DNA of 57,569 nt, taken from Amanita rubescens. Lineage: Eukaryota > Basidiomycota > Agaricomycetes > Agaricales > Amanitaceae. The notes beneath the pieces were generated by a model. It searched no databases. It worked only from the letters and a program-made list of their open reading frames with translations, and was not told where the DNA came from. Made by a program: the position numbers and the translations under genes. The stretch covers positions 1-57,569 of the forward strand of contig WION01000328.1 of assembly GCA_015039365.1 (NCBI GenBank), in the 5' to 3' direction. Positions 36,760 through 51,181 of the stretch are shown here, in pieces (positions within the stretch are counted from its first letter, which is position 1; each line of letters starts with the position of its first letter).

Positions 36760-36954
36760 GGGATCAAGTTCTGTAGTTGCTGGCCGGTGTATAGAATTCC
36801 GGTACCCCGCTTAAGCTTATCATGTGATACTTGGGCGCCTAAGAGGATTTTTGTGGATTTCACTCAAGTCGCAAGCCAGTGCGAGTAAAGTATACTTTCA
36901 CAAGCGTCAGAGAGTGTGAGCCGAATTTCATTTCTGTGAACGGAAACACAAACT

Positions 36955-37860
36955 TAAAGTCGAACCCGAGTCGGTCGGTTCAGGTCACGCCAAATAAGGC
37001 GTAACATCCACGCTCTGTGGCTCGATAACCTCCGTACAAACATCCAGAGGGCAGAAACGCAAGACAGGATAAGGTGAAGGTTGGCACACGAAGCACTGTC
37101 TGCCTTCCGTCTCCTCACGCGTTCCCTCCACCTCACTCATATTCTCCTTCCACTTCAGGATCCAGAAGGCGGCGGAATACCAATGTACTGGTGAACATCT
37201 TCTACACGCGTACTTCCTGTATACCGATCCTGTGAACGTACTACCCGGGTCTTGTGGACATGATGCTAGCTGATGCTGTTTCCAAAAGGGTGGAAGCGCG
37301 GGGCTTGGGTTGGCAAAGTGCCGAACAGCGTCAACTTCGACTATTCATCGTTCTTGTGCCACATGTTCACATCTCTGTAGAAAACTGTTTCGTCAATGTC
37401 ATGACATTGCATTCTGACAAGATCGCGAAAGACACCATATCAAGTTGGTAGAGTGGATGGTTCCAGATGTAAGATTTAATACCTCACGGCGGGTGCATGT
37501 CAGTATTTTCGACAAATTTACTGTGACAAGGTGCCAGGCTTCAGGTTCCACTCAACCTTCACCACTTGCAAATCAGACAACGTCGTGTTTGGCCAACAGG
37601 GACTAATTGTCTCTTGCCTCTACTCCGTCATTTGTTTACAATTGGCTCTCTTGGTTGTCAACACCCAGTGCGCAGCTACACTTGATTTCGCCGTATTTCC
37701 ACGCCAAACTCAAGCGATTGTGTGTCAAGAGAAGATGGACGAGAAGCATCAGCAAAAACCCAATTTGTTAATTAGACAAGTACAACGTAAATACTGATAG
37801 TGAATAGAGGCAAAGCCAATGGTCATTATGGTCTGGTAGTGACAATTGACAGCGTATGGT
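36955..37860. other. no gene recognised
   Basis: About 900 bases. The first 60 bases (to about 37015) are still part of the segmental duplication shared with 39670-39735. Beyond that there are only short ORFs (37254-37451 and 37531-37797, plus strand) without domains. Confidence 0.35.
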
Positions 37861-37863
37861 AAC

Positions 37864-38340
37864 TTACAAATCTACATTGTAAAGATTGCCCTTGGGTTCT
37901 GGAGTTGTTTGGAATCGCGTAAACCATTCCACATAGGCTGCGTGGTTGTGGTCACCAAATAAACCCGGATTGCTGCTGAAGATGGCGTGGATTTGCGCGA
38001 TGCAATAAGCTACTCGCAATTATACTTCAGAGATACATTGTATTATCAAACAAACGAAAGCATACCATACATTCCGCTCTGGGCACCATCTCATTTCCTG
38101 TAGTAGAAAAGCCCAGTGTCAAACCCTCTACTTTCAGGCCTTTCTTGTCCTTCCCATGACGGCGTATGTGAATTGAATCCACCGTCGGTTCATCAGATTG
38201 ATACCGAATACGATGGAACACCGAGACGCTCGTAAATGGCAGGTAGATATCTAATATCTCCTGCTCTAAGTTGTGTTTGGATTTCACCAAAGGATGACGG
38301 ATCTTGCAAAGGCTCCACGGAGGAAGCATTCATTCGTTCG
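37864..38340 (-). pseudogene. transposon-derived ORF, C-terminal remnant
   Basis: The minus strand reads GDIRYLPAIYERLGVPSYSV, HRIRYQSDEPTVDSIHIRRH, GKDKKGLKVEGLTLGFSTTG and then, after an intron-like gap, IAYCIAQIHAIFSSNPGLFG and HNHAAYVEWFTRFQTTPEPK, GNLYNVDL, stop near 37864. The order RIRY..SDEPT..DSIHIR, then AYVEWFT, is one I associate with the C-terminal part of widespread agaricomycete transposon proteins (Plavaka/DUF6830-like). That assignment is from memory of the family and not certain. No N-terminal transposase part is present. Confidence 0.45.
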
Positions 38341-38690
38341 CGCGCGCCATTCACGGGACTGGTTGCACCTGACGTCAGAAGTGTTTCGCATCTTAGCATC
38401 CAGGACTCTGTTTCTTGAGTGGTGCCACTAACACGGGGATGTTGAGGATCTCGAGTCAGAAGTGTTTCACGTTTTAGCATCCAAGATTTTGTCTCTTGCG
38501 AGAGCGATCATTCGTCTGCCATTCACGGGACTGATCGCGCCTGATGGAACTCAAGTCAGAAGTGTTTCATGTCTTAGCGTCCAGTATTTGTCCTGACGGG
38601 GATCTCGAGTCAGAAATGTATCCAGGACTTTGTCTCTTGCGATAGCATTCATTCGTGCGCGCGCTCCATGCTTTCTTCATTCTAGGAACC
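38330..38690. repeat. imperfect tandem repeat, about 70-100 bp units
   Basis: GTCAGAAGTGTTTC(G/A)CRTCTTAGC followed by ATCCAGGACTYTGTYTCTTG recurs at about 38373, 38457, 38552 and 38609 with substitutions and deletions. CATTCACGGGACTG and CATTCATTCG-GCGCGCGC are shared between units. On the minus strand parts are open (MLKRETLLT, MLRCETLLTS). Confidence 0.75.
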
Positions 38691-38849
38691 GGTTTTCATC
38701 GGCCAGTCTGCACCTGCGCGATCGTCGTCTGGGGAACATTAGCTCTAAAGTTAGTTAGTTCGGTCCTGAGTTGGAAAATGACGATGCATACCTTGCCATA
38801 TGCGTAGATGTCCGCAGTGAGGCGGCGGCATAATACCGGTACCTGGTCG

Positions 38850-39760
38850 ATAAGTGTACATCTCATGTTACGCTGTAAACGATGGTCTCCCACTTTCGCA
38901 CGTAAAACCGCAGTAAATGACAAAGGCCATCTTGAACCAAAATGCACCTAAGCAAAGGTTAGCATCTCCTTGCAGGATACTGTTAACTTGTTAATACTTC
39001 ATTCATGCACATCCAGGTCACAGGCTAGAGACAACATAAAGCCTCCAGCAAAACAGTGTCCATTGATCGCAGCAACCGTAGCAACTTTGAGACGTTAGTT
39101 TGGATTTCAATTCGGGAGCGTGAGCATAGAACATACGAGGGAAGGAGAGTAGGAGCGGGTTGAATGTATCTTCAAAGTGCACAGCTGTCAAGGTAATACT
39201 CGCACATCACATGGAAAGAACGTGATGTCCTTGCTGGAAACTGCAAAATCTAAGCCTACGGATCAGTCAGTCAGGTTCTCGCACACGTTCAGTCACTACT
39301 CGTCGTTACTGGAGATATACGTCCCACAATAATGACTGCCCCTTTTCCTCCGTCCTTGTCCTTTGCCGCTTGTGCAATTCGCCATTCGACCCGCCAATGC
39401 TTTTCCACTGCATCAAGCGCAGGCTTCAAGCCGTTGTTCACAAGCTCAGGAGTAAGGCGATTGTCATGCCCGTTATGCATTTGTGGATTTTGCTTAATGA
39501 ACTAAATTACTTGTGAGCGCCAATGCACCTACGGTAACGAGAATTCGCGCGGGTACGACATGGGATCAAGCTTCAAGTTCTGCTGCTGGCCGGTATTATA
39601 GAATTCAAGATACTTGGATGCCCAGGACGATTTCACCCAAGTTGTAAGCCAGTGCGAGCAAAGTAGCGATTTGAACGAGTCGGACCGTCGGTTCAGGTCA
39701 CGCCAAATAAGGCGCAACACCTCCGAAACTGTCCACAACCATCAATAATGTCAACTGATC
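38850..39760 (-). pseudogene. rearranged partial duplicate of the enoyl-CoA hydratase gene
   Basis: It reproduces the hydratase gene (about 35960-37010) at high identity: MHNGHDNRLTPELVNNGLKP, KGAVIIVGR (then a break: ISPVTTSSD and stop), the intron region, the exon around AAINGHCFAGGFMLSLACD, and HFGSRWPLSFTAVLRAKVGD. Several short deletions shorten introns and exons, the FFSNG codons are lost, the exon between LACD and the next intron is deleted, and after RLQRN the sequence changes to unrelated DNA. The 5' flank is also copied (GGTTCAGGTCACGCCAAATA). The 3' third of the gene is absent. Non-functional. Confidence 0.85.
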
Positions 39761-40084
39761 CCCATTTTGCTGAAGTAAAAGGTTTGGTCCGCAATTCGCT
39801 AGTAAGACAACCAACTCAAACTGTTGTCAGCGAAGCTTCAAGAACGGGACGAGTTCATTCGTGAATCATGGGTGAAAGCAATGGAAGTCAAGCTCGTCAG
39901 AGATGAGCTCGAGAAATGTCAAATGGCCGAAGGAGTCAACCACTACGAGAACTGTAAATGGTTATCGGAAAAGTACATACAGATGCTCAGAGACAACAGG
40001 GTAAGACGGTCCATGTCGTCTTCGGGACCATTCATCTAAATATGGGACACTTAGGTTAAAGGTTACAAACGTATCGAAGTGTAG
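39748..40084 (+). CDS. mitochondrial complex I accessory subunit (NDUFB10-like, small)
   Basis: Three exons (39748-39781, 39831-40000, 40055-40084) encode 77 residues: MSTDPHFAEVKAKLQERDEF, IRESWVKAMEVKLVRDELEK, CQMAEGVNHYENCKWLSEKY and IQMLRDNRVKGYKRIEV. Both GT-AG introns keep phase. The C-x-x-x-E-G-V-N-H-x-x-x-C spacing and the final VKGYKRIEV are hallmarks of the fungal 12-kDa PDSW/NDUFB10 homologue of NADH:ubiquinone oxidoreductase, a membrane-arm accessory subunit whose cysteines form a disulphide in the intermembrane space. It lies just beside the hydratase duplicate, whose copied 5' flank ends about at its promoter. Confidence 0.85.
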
Positions 40085-40914
40085 GGCTGGAACCGTCAGC
40101 GTAGACTTAGACAGGTCTGTCATTTATCGTAGGATTGACCTGCATATTGATTAAACCAAGATTTCCTTGGGACATCGATTTACAAACCGCTTCAGGACGA
40201 GCGGTGTGATTGATAACCATTTATCTTGTGACTAATTAAATTGCATATTATTGCTGCAATAAGATCAGTACCTCGCTAAATTAAACACGAGCATTGTAGA
40301 AGCAACAGATTGAAGCATACAAACTGCTCGAACAGCCTGAACGCTATGAACTTTCAATCTGTGCCGTAACCCAGAACTCGCTTAAACTGTTATTGTGCTA
40401 CAACCGTCTTTCCCCTTTCACCCTACTCTTCATGTCGCTCCTGCAATCTCTTCAACCTCCCTTTCCTTTTTTCCTTATATCCACTGGTTTGTGAAATATT
40501 GCGTTGACATACTGTCTCAACCGCTTCTTTTCCTGATCAAGAAGCAAGGCAGTCTATGTCTAATAGCGGTTTCTACGGTCCCTCGAAACAAACTATGCGT
40601 CCACATGTTCCTATTGAAGACGTGGCGTGGGATTACTATAAGACACAGTACATGAGGGACAAGCGAGTTCTGGCGTTGACTGCCTCATTGGCCTGTTGAA
40701 GCATGGGTACTTGTCAGACAACACTCAGTAGCGATTCATTCAATTTTCAAGGAACACGACAAATGAGAACATTCGTATGGAAAGGTGAGCAAATATTATA
40801 ATTTCGGGCGTGTCATCGGGATATATCTAAGCATCATCATTAAGGACCGACCTCTAATCTTAATCTGAGATGGGTGTTGTAACAGAAAGCCAACTTGAAA
40901 GAAAGGTATCAGGA
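40085..40914. other. intergenic, no gene recognised
   Basis: About 830 bases between the complex I subunit gene and the DnaJ gene. A plus-strand ORF at 40395-40655 begins in a pyrimidine-rich tract and has no domain; I do not call it. Confidence 0.4.
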
Positions 40915-42680
40915 TCACTGGGGACGACATTCAGGCTCAGCCCCCATGCCAAATTCATCATCTTCGTCTTCGTCTTCGTCTTCCCACTCATCTTCGTCGT
41001 CTCCTCCAAACTGGGATCGAAAATCCTGGTCAAAGAAGTCCGCACTAGCTGTGAAGGACCGTGAACGCACATCGACAATATCACTTTCCTCATATGGTGC
41101 TTCATCGACGGTTACTGGGTATGGTTCGGGTTCTGGCTTCTTTGGCGGTAGCAAAGACGCTAGTGCCTAGATGAGGATAGTATGAACCCAATAAATCACT
41201 GCTGCATCGAGTCTGTCGGACTTTACCTGTCTGTCAACCCTCCTTAACCAGGCTTCATCTGGCATTTCTACTGAGATGATGACGTAGAGATCCCCCTTTT
41301 GACCGTGGCTTTTATATATGGGCATTCCTTCCCCACGCGCAATAATACAGGTCTCAGGCTTGATGATTTTCCGAGGAGGGCTTGATATCTTAATGCCACG
41401 GCCATCTAGGTGTTTCAGGAGAATACGAGAAAATCCCATGAGTGCCTCGGACAGTGTTATAGTCGCATGTGTGAGTAGATCATTCCCAGAACGCTCAAAA
41501 ATTGCATGAGGTAGGGCCTTTAGCACGAACACGACGTCACCAGGAGGAAGACCAGGCTGTTTGAGTGCTCGTTAACAATAACTGGACAATGACCTGCAGG
41601 ACAAACCTTCTGGTCGCCCACACCAGCAAGAACTATCCTTTGCCTATCTGTCATCCCCTTCTCAATATTGATTTCAGCGCGCGTTGTATCGGAGACAGTT
41701 TGTTCCCCTTTACATTTCTTACATCTGGCGGTTTTCTTAGAACTTTTAAATTGTTGCGGGATCAGGTCATACCTGTCTTTTTCCTTCAATCTCTCGCCTT
41801 TTCCGTTACAATCGTGACATGTAGCTCGCGATGTACCGAATCGAGATGGTGCTATCTGCCATTACGTGTCGGTAACTTTGAACAATAGCAGAGAGTATCC
41901 TTACCTGTGTCTGTGTAAATGTCCAGCCTTTTCCTTCACAGGTTGAACACGGTTTTGGTTTAGCGTTTCCACGGGCGCCAGACCTAAGCAACATTAGCCG
42001 CGCACACAGAAGAAGCTATAATACCGTACCCCTTGCACTGCATGCACACTACTTCCTTTTCTAGATTCATCTTTACAGATTTCCCATTGTAAAGGTCTTC
42101 CAGAGTAACTTCATAGGGCACAAGAGAATCTTGTCCCCCAGGTCTCCTCGCGCCGGGAGCCGCACCTGGCCCAAACTCGAAACCAAACCCACTCCCGAAA
42201 AACTGGGTGAAGATATCTGCGGCATCCATATTGGGCCCTGGGTTCTTAGATAGTCCGTCCACACCAAAACGATCGTAAATCTCTCGCGTCTGAGAATCAC
42301 TGAGAATTTCGTAGCTAAGTAAAACGTTAGAATCAGTTGGTGTATCACAATAAACGACGTACGCAGCAAGCATCTCTTGGAACTTTTGGCTGGCGCCGGG
42401 GTTGTTTATGTTCTTATCCTACTTAAAGGTTGGTGGTTTGGCTTTGACCGCAAACGAACTGCTACATACTGGGTGATGCTCTTTTGCCTTGAAAAATATT
42501 CAGATCCCAATACGACACTGCTCGACCTGAATTCAAGCACCTTTTTCCGATATGCCTTCTTGATGTCCGCTTGAAATGTGGTCATCAGACCATGGCATAT
42601 TGGTCTTAAGCAAGAATGATACCTTCTGTCGCATCAGGCGAGATGCCAAGTAGATCATAAAGTTCAGTTTCTACGGGCAC
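40915..42680 (-). CDS. type A DnaJ (Hsp40) co-chaperone with acidic C-terminus
   Basis: The J domain is spread over small exons: PVETELYDLLGISPDATE, ADIKKAYRKK, AKEHHPDKN (HPD motif), NNPGASQKFQEMLAAYEILS and DSQTREIYDRFGVDGLSK. A Gly/Phe-rich segment (IFTQFFGSGFGFEFGPG) follows. The zinc-finger domain has four repeats: CMQCKGSG, CSTCEGKG, CHDCNGKG and CKKCKGEQ. Substrate-binding domains contain NIEKGMTDRQRIVLAG, GLPPGDVVFVLKALPHAIFE, DLLTHATITLSEALMGFSR and DLYVIISVEMPDEAWL. It ends in a very acidic tail (DDEDEWEDEDEDEDDEFGMG), stop at 40915. No signal peptide or ER-retention motif, so a cytosolic or nuclear Hsp70 partner similar to yeast Xdj1/Ydj1 is likely, though a CaaX box is absent. The expected initiator reads GTG (42678-42680) after an AG; the true ATG may sit in an unplaced 5' exon. 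Confidence 0.85.
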
Positions 42681-42689
42681 TTAGAGCGA

Positions 42690-43133
42690 TTGTAAGATGA
42701 CGGTCAAAGGGTACCAAAAAATTATACTTCACTTTTTTTTACAAGTTGATTATAGTTGTCTAGTTCGGTAGTGTGTTAAAAATGGAAGTGGGTTGGCAAA
42801 CATCGGCGCCCCATGTTTTGAAGCGGAGCTTTGACATTGTTTGCACAAAATCTTTCGGTCAACCTACACGCGCGTCTCAATCTCATTAAAAGGTGAGCGT
42901 CTCGGTCTTTTTACTTCTAATGATGTCAATCAATTATTCTTATCTACATTGTCCGACTGGAGATTGACGACTACATTTTACTGATCTCATAATTATTGAC
43001 CTCGACGTTTCTTGACCTTTACTGACATACTTTTTAACAGAATTCAGTGGATATCTAGCCAGAAAGTAGTTGTACATGCACGTCATTCTAGACTTCGTTT
43101 CGGAATTTGGCGTCTAATAGAATATATGTTCAG
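42690..43133. promoter_or_regulatory. bidirectional intergenic region
   Basis: About 450 bases separate the divergent DnaJ (minus) and Rcm1 (plus) genes, so promoters for both lie here. It contains an A/T run near 42729-42741. No coding sequence supported, apart from a possible 5' exon of DnaJ. Confidence 0.4.
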
Positions 43134-44961
43134 ATGAACTTTTACTTTGAGGCGGCTAAGACTCTGGACCGACTCGATGCAAAGGAGGGTTCAATCAAGG
43201 GTGTCATTGCGACTTTACCAGAAAAGGACCGCAAAAGGACAGCTGCACTGGTAATCGAGACGCTAAAATGTGAGGCCGTTGCAACCGTACCTCCCAAGGC
43301 GAGCAGCTGAGACGAGAGCCGACATAGACAAAGCTGTCTTGAAGGACATCATCACTGCATCTGGTCTCTTGAAACAAGAGCGCAAGATCAAGTCCCCGAA
43401 CCTGGCCCTTGTCCTGGTGCACGATCTACTATTAGCACCCGGAGGCATACAAGCGGGTGACGGGCCTATTAAACAAGCTGTGCTAAGGCACAAGACTCGG
43501 CTGCATGGTGAACTTCAGAGGCTCAAGATCAAACGAGGAGCAAAGTCCAATACTGAACTAGCCCTTTCACCGGATGAGAGAGTTGGTGAGATACGAGTTC
43601 TTTTTTCATGACCGTGTCTACCATGTGATCCAGCGCAAATACCCCGTTATGCTCGTGTCAATACAATTTCCTGGACAACTGAAGAGGCGATACCGTATTA
43701 TGTATCAAAAGGCTACAGCCTTGAAGAATCCGCTGTAAATAAGTAAGTTCTGACACCTTCGAGACGCGTCTCTGGTGTTGACGTGCAGGAAGCAAGACCT
43801 TTTGCAAAGACGAACACATTGCCGACCTCCTTCTTTTTCCCTCTGAAACATCATTTCACGAAGACCCCAATTATATATACGGTAAACTAATTCTACAGGA
43901 TAAGGCATCGTGTTTTCCTGCCGTGATATTGGATCCGCCTTGCGGAGAGGACGCGGTAGTTATCGACGCCACAGCAGCACCAGGGAACAAGACTTCACAT
44001 CTCAGTGCTTTGATGCACAACACTGGAAAGGTACTGGCGGACACGCTAGGACAAATGAGGATATTTACTTACATGTCTCAAGCTCTATGCTTTCGAGAGG
44101 AACAAGAAGAGATATGCTACTCTCAAACATATGCTTGACAAAGCTGGCTGCCGCAATGTTGAAGCTTTGAATTTGGATTTTCTAGCTGTAGATCCAAAAG
44201 ATCCGAGATTCTGTATGGCCACGCATATGTAAGTCCATAGCCTTCTCGGGTCTGGCACGCGGAACTTACACCTGAGCTCAAGCCTGTTAGATCCCTCATG
44301 CAGCGGCTCTGGAATAATAAATCGGCTAGATCACCTGATGGAAACAGGTGCACATCTTGAATTTAATTCTCAGAATCTCCGACTGCCTTCTAAACTACAG
44401 TCCGATAGAACAGGAAGTTGAAGACAGGGATGAAGAACGTCTTCATAAGCTAGCCGCGTTTCAAAAAACAATGCTGAAACATGCAATGACATGTGAGCTT
44501 CACAGGTCTATCCCTCGAATCTGGGGTAATGATGTTCAGTCCCCAATGTCACAAGAATCGTGTACTCGACGTGCAGCGTGCATGCCATTGAGAACGAGCA
44601 TGTGGTCCAGGCAACCTTGGACACGGAAGAAGCTAAAGTTGGCAAATTTACTTTAGCCCCCCAAAATGAAGTTTTACCAACTTGGCAACGTCGTGGGCAG
44701 AAAGGGCAACTGTCTGACCATAGTAAGTACACCGAAATGTTTCCGTTCCGGACGTCCCTAAATACACTTGTTTCAGACGACGCAGCGTCTTTAGTTCGTT
44801 GTGTTCCAGGGGAAGATCGTACCAACGGATTCTTCGTGGCGTGCTTTGTGAAACCAAAGGAGTCATTGGCGAGGATAGGAGAGTTGAAAAGTTCGCGTGC
44901 AGTCACTGATGAGCAGCATTCGAACCGGCCTCGCAAGAAGCAGAGACTGGACTCGTTCTAG
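43134..44961 (+). CDS. RCM1: 25S rRNA cytosine-C5 methyltransferase (Rcm1/NSUN5)
   Basis: From ATG 43134: MNFYFEAAKTLDRLDAKEGS, ATLPEKDRKRTAALVIETLK, then after an intron AVLKDIITASGLLKQERKIK, NLALVLVHDLLLAPGGIQAG and RIPRYARVNTISWTTEEAIP. The methyltransferase core follows: DKASCFPAVILDPPCGEDAV, VIDATAAPGNKTSHLSALM (AdoMet loop), LLDPSCSGSG (first conserved Cys motif) and RIVYSTCSVHAIENEHVV (catalytic Cys motif). The C-terminus is basic (RPRKKQRLDSF), stop at 44959-44961. This is the NOL1/NOP2/SUN class; yeast Rcm1 and human NSUN5 methylate a cytosine in large-subunit rRNA, in the nucleolus. The stretch around 44385-44420 needs an intron between LQSDRTG and EVEDRDEERLHKLAAFQK. Otherwise it looks intact. 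Confidence 0.88.
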
Positions 44962-45200
44962 TACCGGGACGATCAAGTTGCCTGGTTAGCAACTTAAACC
45001 AAGTCAGACTGAACCACATAACTAGTACTATTCCGAGAACAAGGGATTAATTAGTGAATACTGTGGGATTCGTATTTGGAGACAAGTAAGTACGATACAC
45101 GACTGGATCTGCTGTAGTAATACCGTGTTCGACAAGCTGTTAGGAAAGGTTAATACGAATTCATCAGAACAGAAGATAACACAAGTTAAACCGGTTTTCT

Positions 45201-47020
45201 TTAGCTAATTTGTTGCTGTGCATATTGCCCTTGGTAGTAGGCCGCATAATCTTGACCGGAATACCCAGCACCCTGATTATATCCAGCCCACGCACCCCCG
45301 TTGTAAGCATAGCCGCCGTAACCAGGTTGAGGTGGCCGATAGCCAGTATTTTGAGGTGGACCAGACTGCTGCCAAGCTTCTGGACGCCGCCATGGCGGGA
45401 TGTTGGTACCGCCACCGGTAATATCATGACCCATGGCTGGGCCAACCCATGATGTCTTGGGTGCATCGATGCTGGCGCCACCTCCTTCACCCAGTTCTGC
45501 CATCAAGCTGGCGTATTCAGAATCGAATCCACCCCGAGTTGGGGGGCCGTTTGGTTGGGGCGGAGAGATTGGAGCATTAGGGTCTTTATTGACTGTACAG
45601 TCCCGGGCCATGTGTCCAGCGCTGCCACAGATTCGGCAGATAATATTAGCAGTGAAATTACGCTGCTCCGGGCAATCGTATTTGCGATGGCCAACACCAC
45701 CACAGTTTTGACAAATTTGATTTTCGTCATCGCGGAGAGTACCGTTAAGCGCCGCCAGCTCCCTGAGCTGGTTGCGTTTATGGTCATTCTGACCTTCGGG
45801 AGTAGATGCTGCCTACTGATGGTTAGTAAAGGGAGCCCAGATAGAGGATATATGATTTACAGTTTCTATCACTTTGTTGATCATTTTGACGCAAGTGGAT
45901 ACCTTTTCTTCTGAGTCGGCGATAACGAGACAATGAAGATCTTCCTCTGCGTCTTCGGCGTACTGGTCTGGTCTCGCTTTTCCTTCCTTCACGCTACCCT
46001 TACCACGGATGCTGATTTTAGCACCGCTTTCCCTTTCCATCTTCTTCAAACTGTTCCCTCTGGGGCCCACAAGGAGACCAAAGAAGTTGATTTCAGGAAA
46101 TTCTTTCACAGGGATATAAACCTTGTCCGAAGGGCGTTGTGATCTTTTTTGTTGATGATATTCGACGGGAGGACGGAAGTTCGGATCATTTTTGAGTGCT
46201 CGGTCGACGAGTTTAATGCGCTCGTCTTCCAATTTTTTTCGGTAGCGTACCTCGCGGGTGTTGGTCCTGCGACCATGTGAGTCATAAGTTGGTGGGGGTG
46301 AAGGTGATCTGATATGATGCATTCAGTATATGCATCATTTACATGCACAAAATGTTACCTTTCACGTTCCGGTGGAATGAAGTCATTCAACCGGAGCTTA
46401 CGGTTGATTTCTTCTAACCGCAAATGAATGGCGTAGTTATCAAGTTGGGCCTGAGAAACGCCAGCAGCGGAAATGGCGGTTGGAAGACCTGGTATCTCAG
46501 ACTTGACCTCGCCCCAGCGACTTCGCCTCTTGCGAGGTGCATTAGGATCAACTGATTGTGGATAAGAGGAACATGTCAAGGTTAGTATCAAATCATGAGG
46601 TTAGTAATGCGTGAGTCAGATGCTGGATGCATCCCAGGTACAGTTAGTATATGCTAAATGCATTCCAGGATCGCTAACTAGAAGTCGCTATGAAAGTTTC
46701 GACGACCGGTATGACGCGGAAAAGCGCCAAAATGAAGATAAGACAATCACTTACATTTAGGATCACCATTTGACGGCGATTCTTCTCTGCCTCTTTTTCC
46801 TGGGCTCTCGTGATCACTTGATGCAGAGGGACGCGGATAAGCAGATGGAGACGGTTGAGCTAATTGAGGTGGGGCTGTTTCTTCCGTTGGTGCTGGTCCA
46901 AAACGACGTCGCTGGCCAAGGGGAACTATAGAAATTTGTCAATAACGGAGAAGCAAGGATGAATAAGGGCAACTTGCCATCGTTCGTGCCCGTAATTTGG
47001 CGAGTTGCAGGTTTCCACAT
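45201..47020 (-). CDS. MSL5: branchpoint-binding protein (SF1/BBP)
   Basis: From ATG 47020: [14 protein letters not shown], a GC-AG intron (donor GCAAGT), then [19 protein letters not shown], a Ser/Pro stretch, and [20 protein letters not shown] (the KRxRW U2AF-ligand-like motif). [20 protein letters not shown] and [20 protein letters not shown] follow. The KH-QUA2 domain has [40 protein letters not shown] and [10 protein letters not shown]. Two zinc knuckles follow ([28 protein letters not shown]), then a Gly/Pro/Tyr-rich tail ([20 protein letters not shown]) ending QQQIS, stop at 45201. The protein binds the intron branchpoint (UACUAAC) in the first spliceosomal complex and contacts U2AF65 through its N-terminal RW motif. 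All domains are present and in order. Confidence 0.92.
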
Positions 47021-47222
47021 AATTTCTTAAAGAATAAGAGAATTTCGGGTCAGAGCAAAACAGTCGTGATGGAACAGGTGACAAAGTCTGGGCTCTGTCC
47101 TACCATTTTCGAGCTCCTATTTAAACTCCGCTCAAATTCCGATGACTAATTCTCCGTCTCCGAGCTGACGCATCTCAGAACAGCACCTCGTGTGGGTTTT
47201 GTTGGAGAGGAAAGCACCAGGC

Positions 47223-50550
<3,328 letters not shown>

Positions 50551-51181
50551 AGTACCACTGTTTCGGGGTTGCATATTTAGTATGTAGCATACCAATATGT
50601 AAATAGACTAATTTTGTAAGGGCGGATTAGCCGTTTCGGTGATTGTCAAAAATTAGATCAGAAATGATTTGGCTCGATTGCAACACGTGGATAGGGTAAA
50701 GTGGTTCAAGCCGGACTCGGTGCCAATGATGTGAACCACATTGCACAATGAGGATCAAACGACCGGGCAAACTGACTCCAGCTAACTGTATGGGCGACGA
50801 CCCTTGCCAATCACCCGGCAGCTGACGGGAGACATAGTACCGTTATTAGCGCGTCAAGGGATATTCACCATGCATCTCGCTAGAAACCACGATTGTGAAG
50901 AAGGTAATGCGGCACCCCGTCTTCCAGTGGCAATGATCAACTTATTGCTTTAGTTCTAGGCACAGCCATTGTGAGATCTACGGCTCAGAAAAGGACAGGC
51001 AGGCAACTACCTTCGCCTGCTTTTCCAGGGTCACAGTATCTTTGGCCGGACCCCCAATGTATGTTCGATCGCATTTCTTAAAATGGTTGCGACCGACGTA
51101 TCGTTCGGAGGTTCATTTATATGCTCGCTGCCCACTCCCCCAAATCCGATTTTCTCTGCCCTTTATTCTTTCCCCTCTCAA
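50551..51181. promoter_or_regulatory. intergenic, promoter of the bZIP gene
   Basis: About 630 bases with no supported coding sequence. It lies downstream of the helicase gene and upstream of the bZIP gene on the same strand. Confidence 0.4.

Noticed and set aside
47190..47222. XPB start at 47190
   Set aside because: The codon is GTG; ATG 47223 gives a normal N-terminus.
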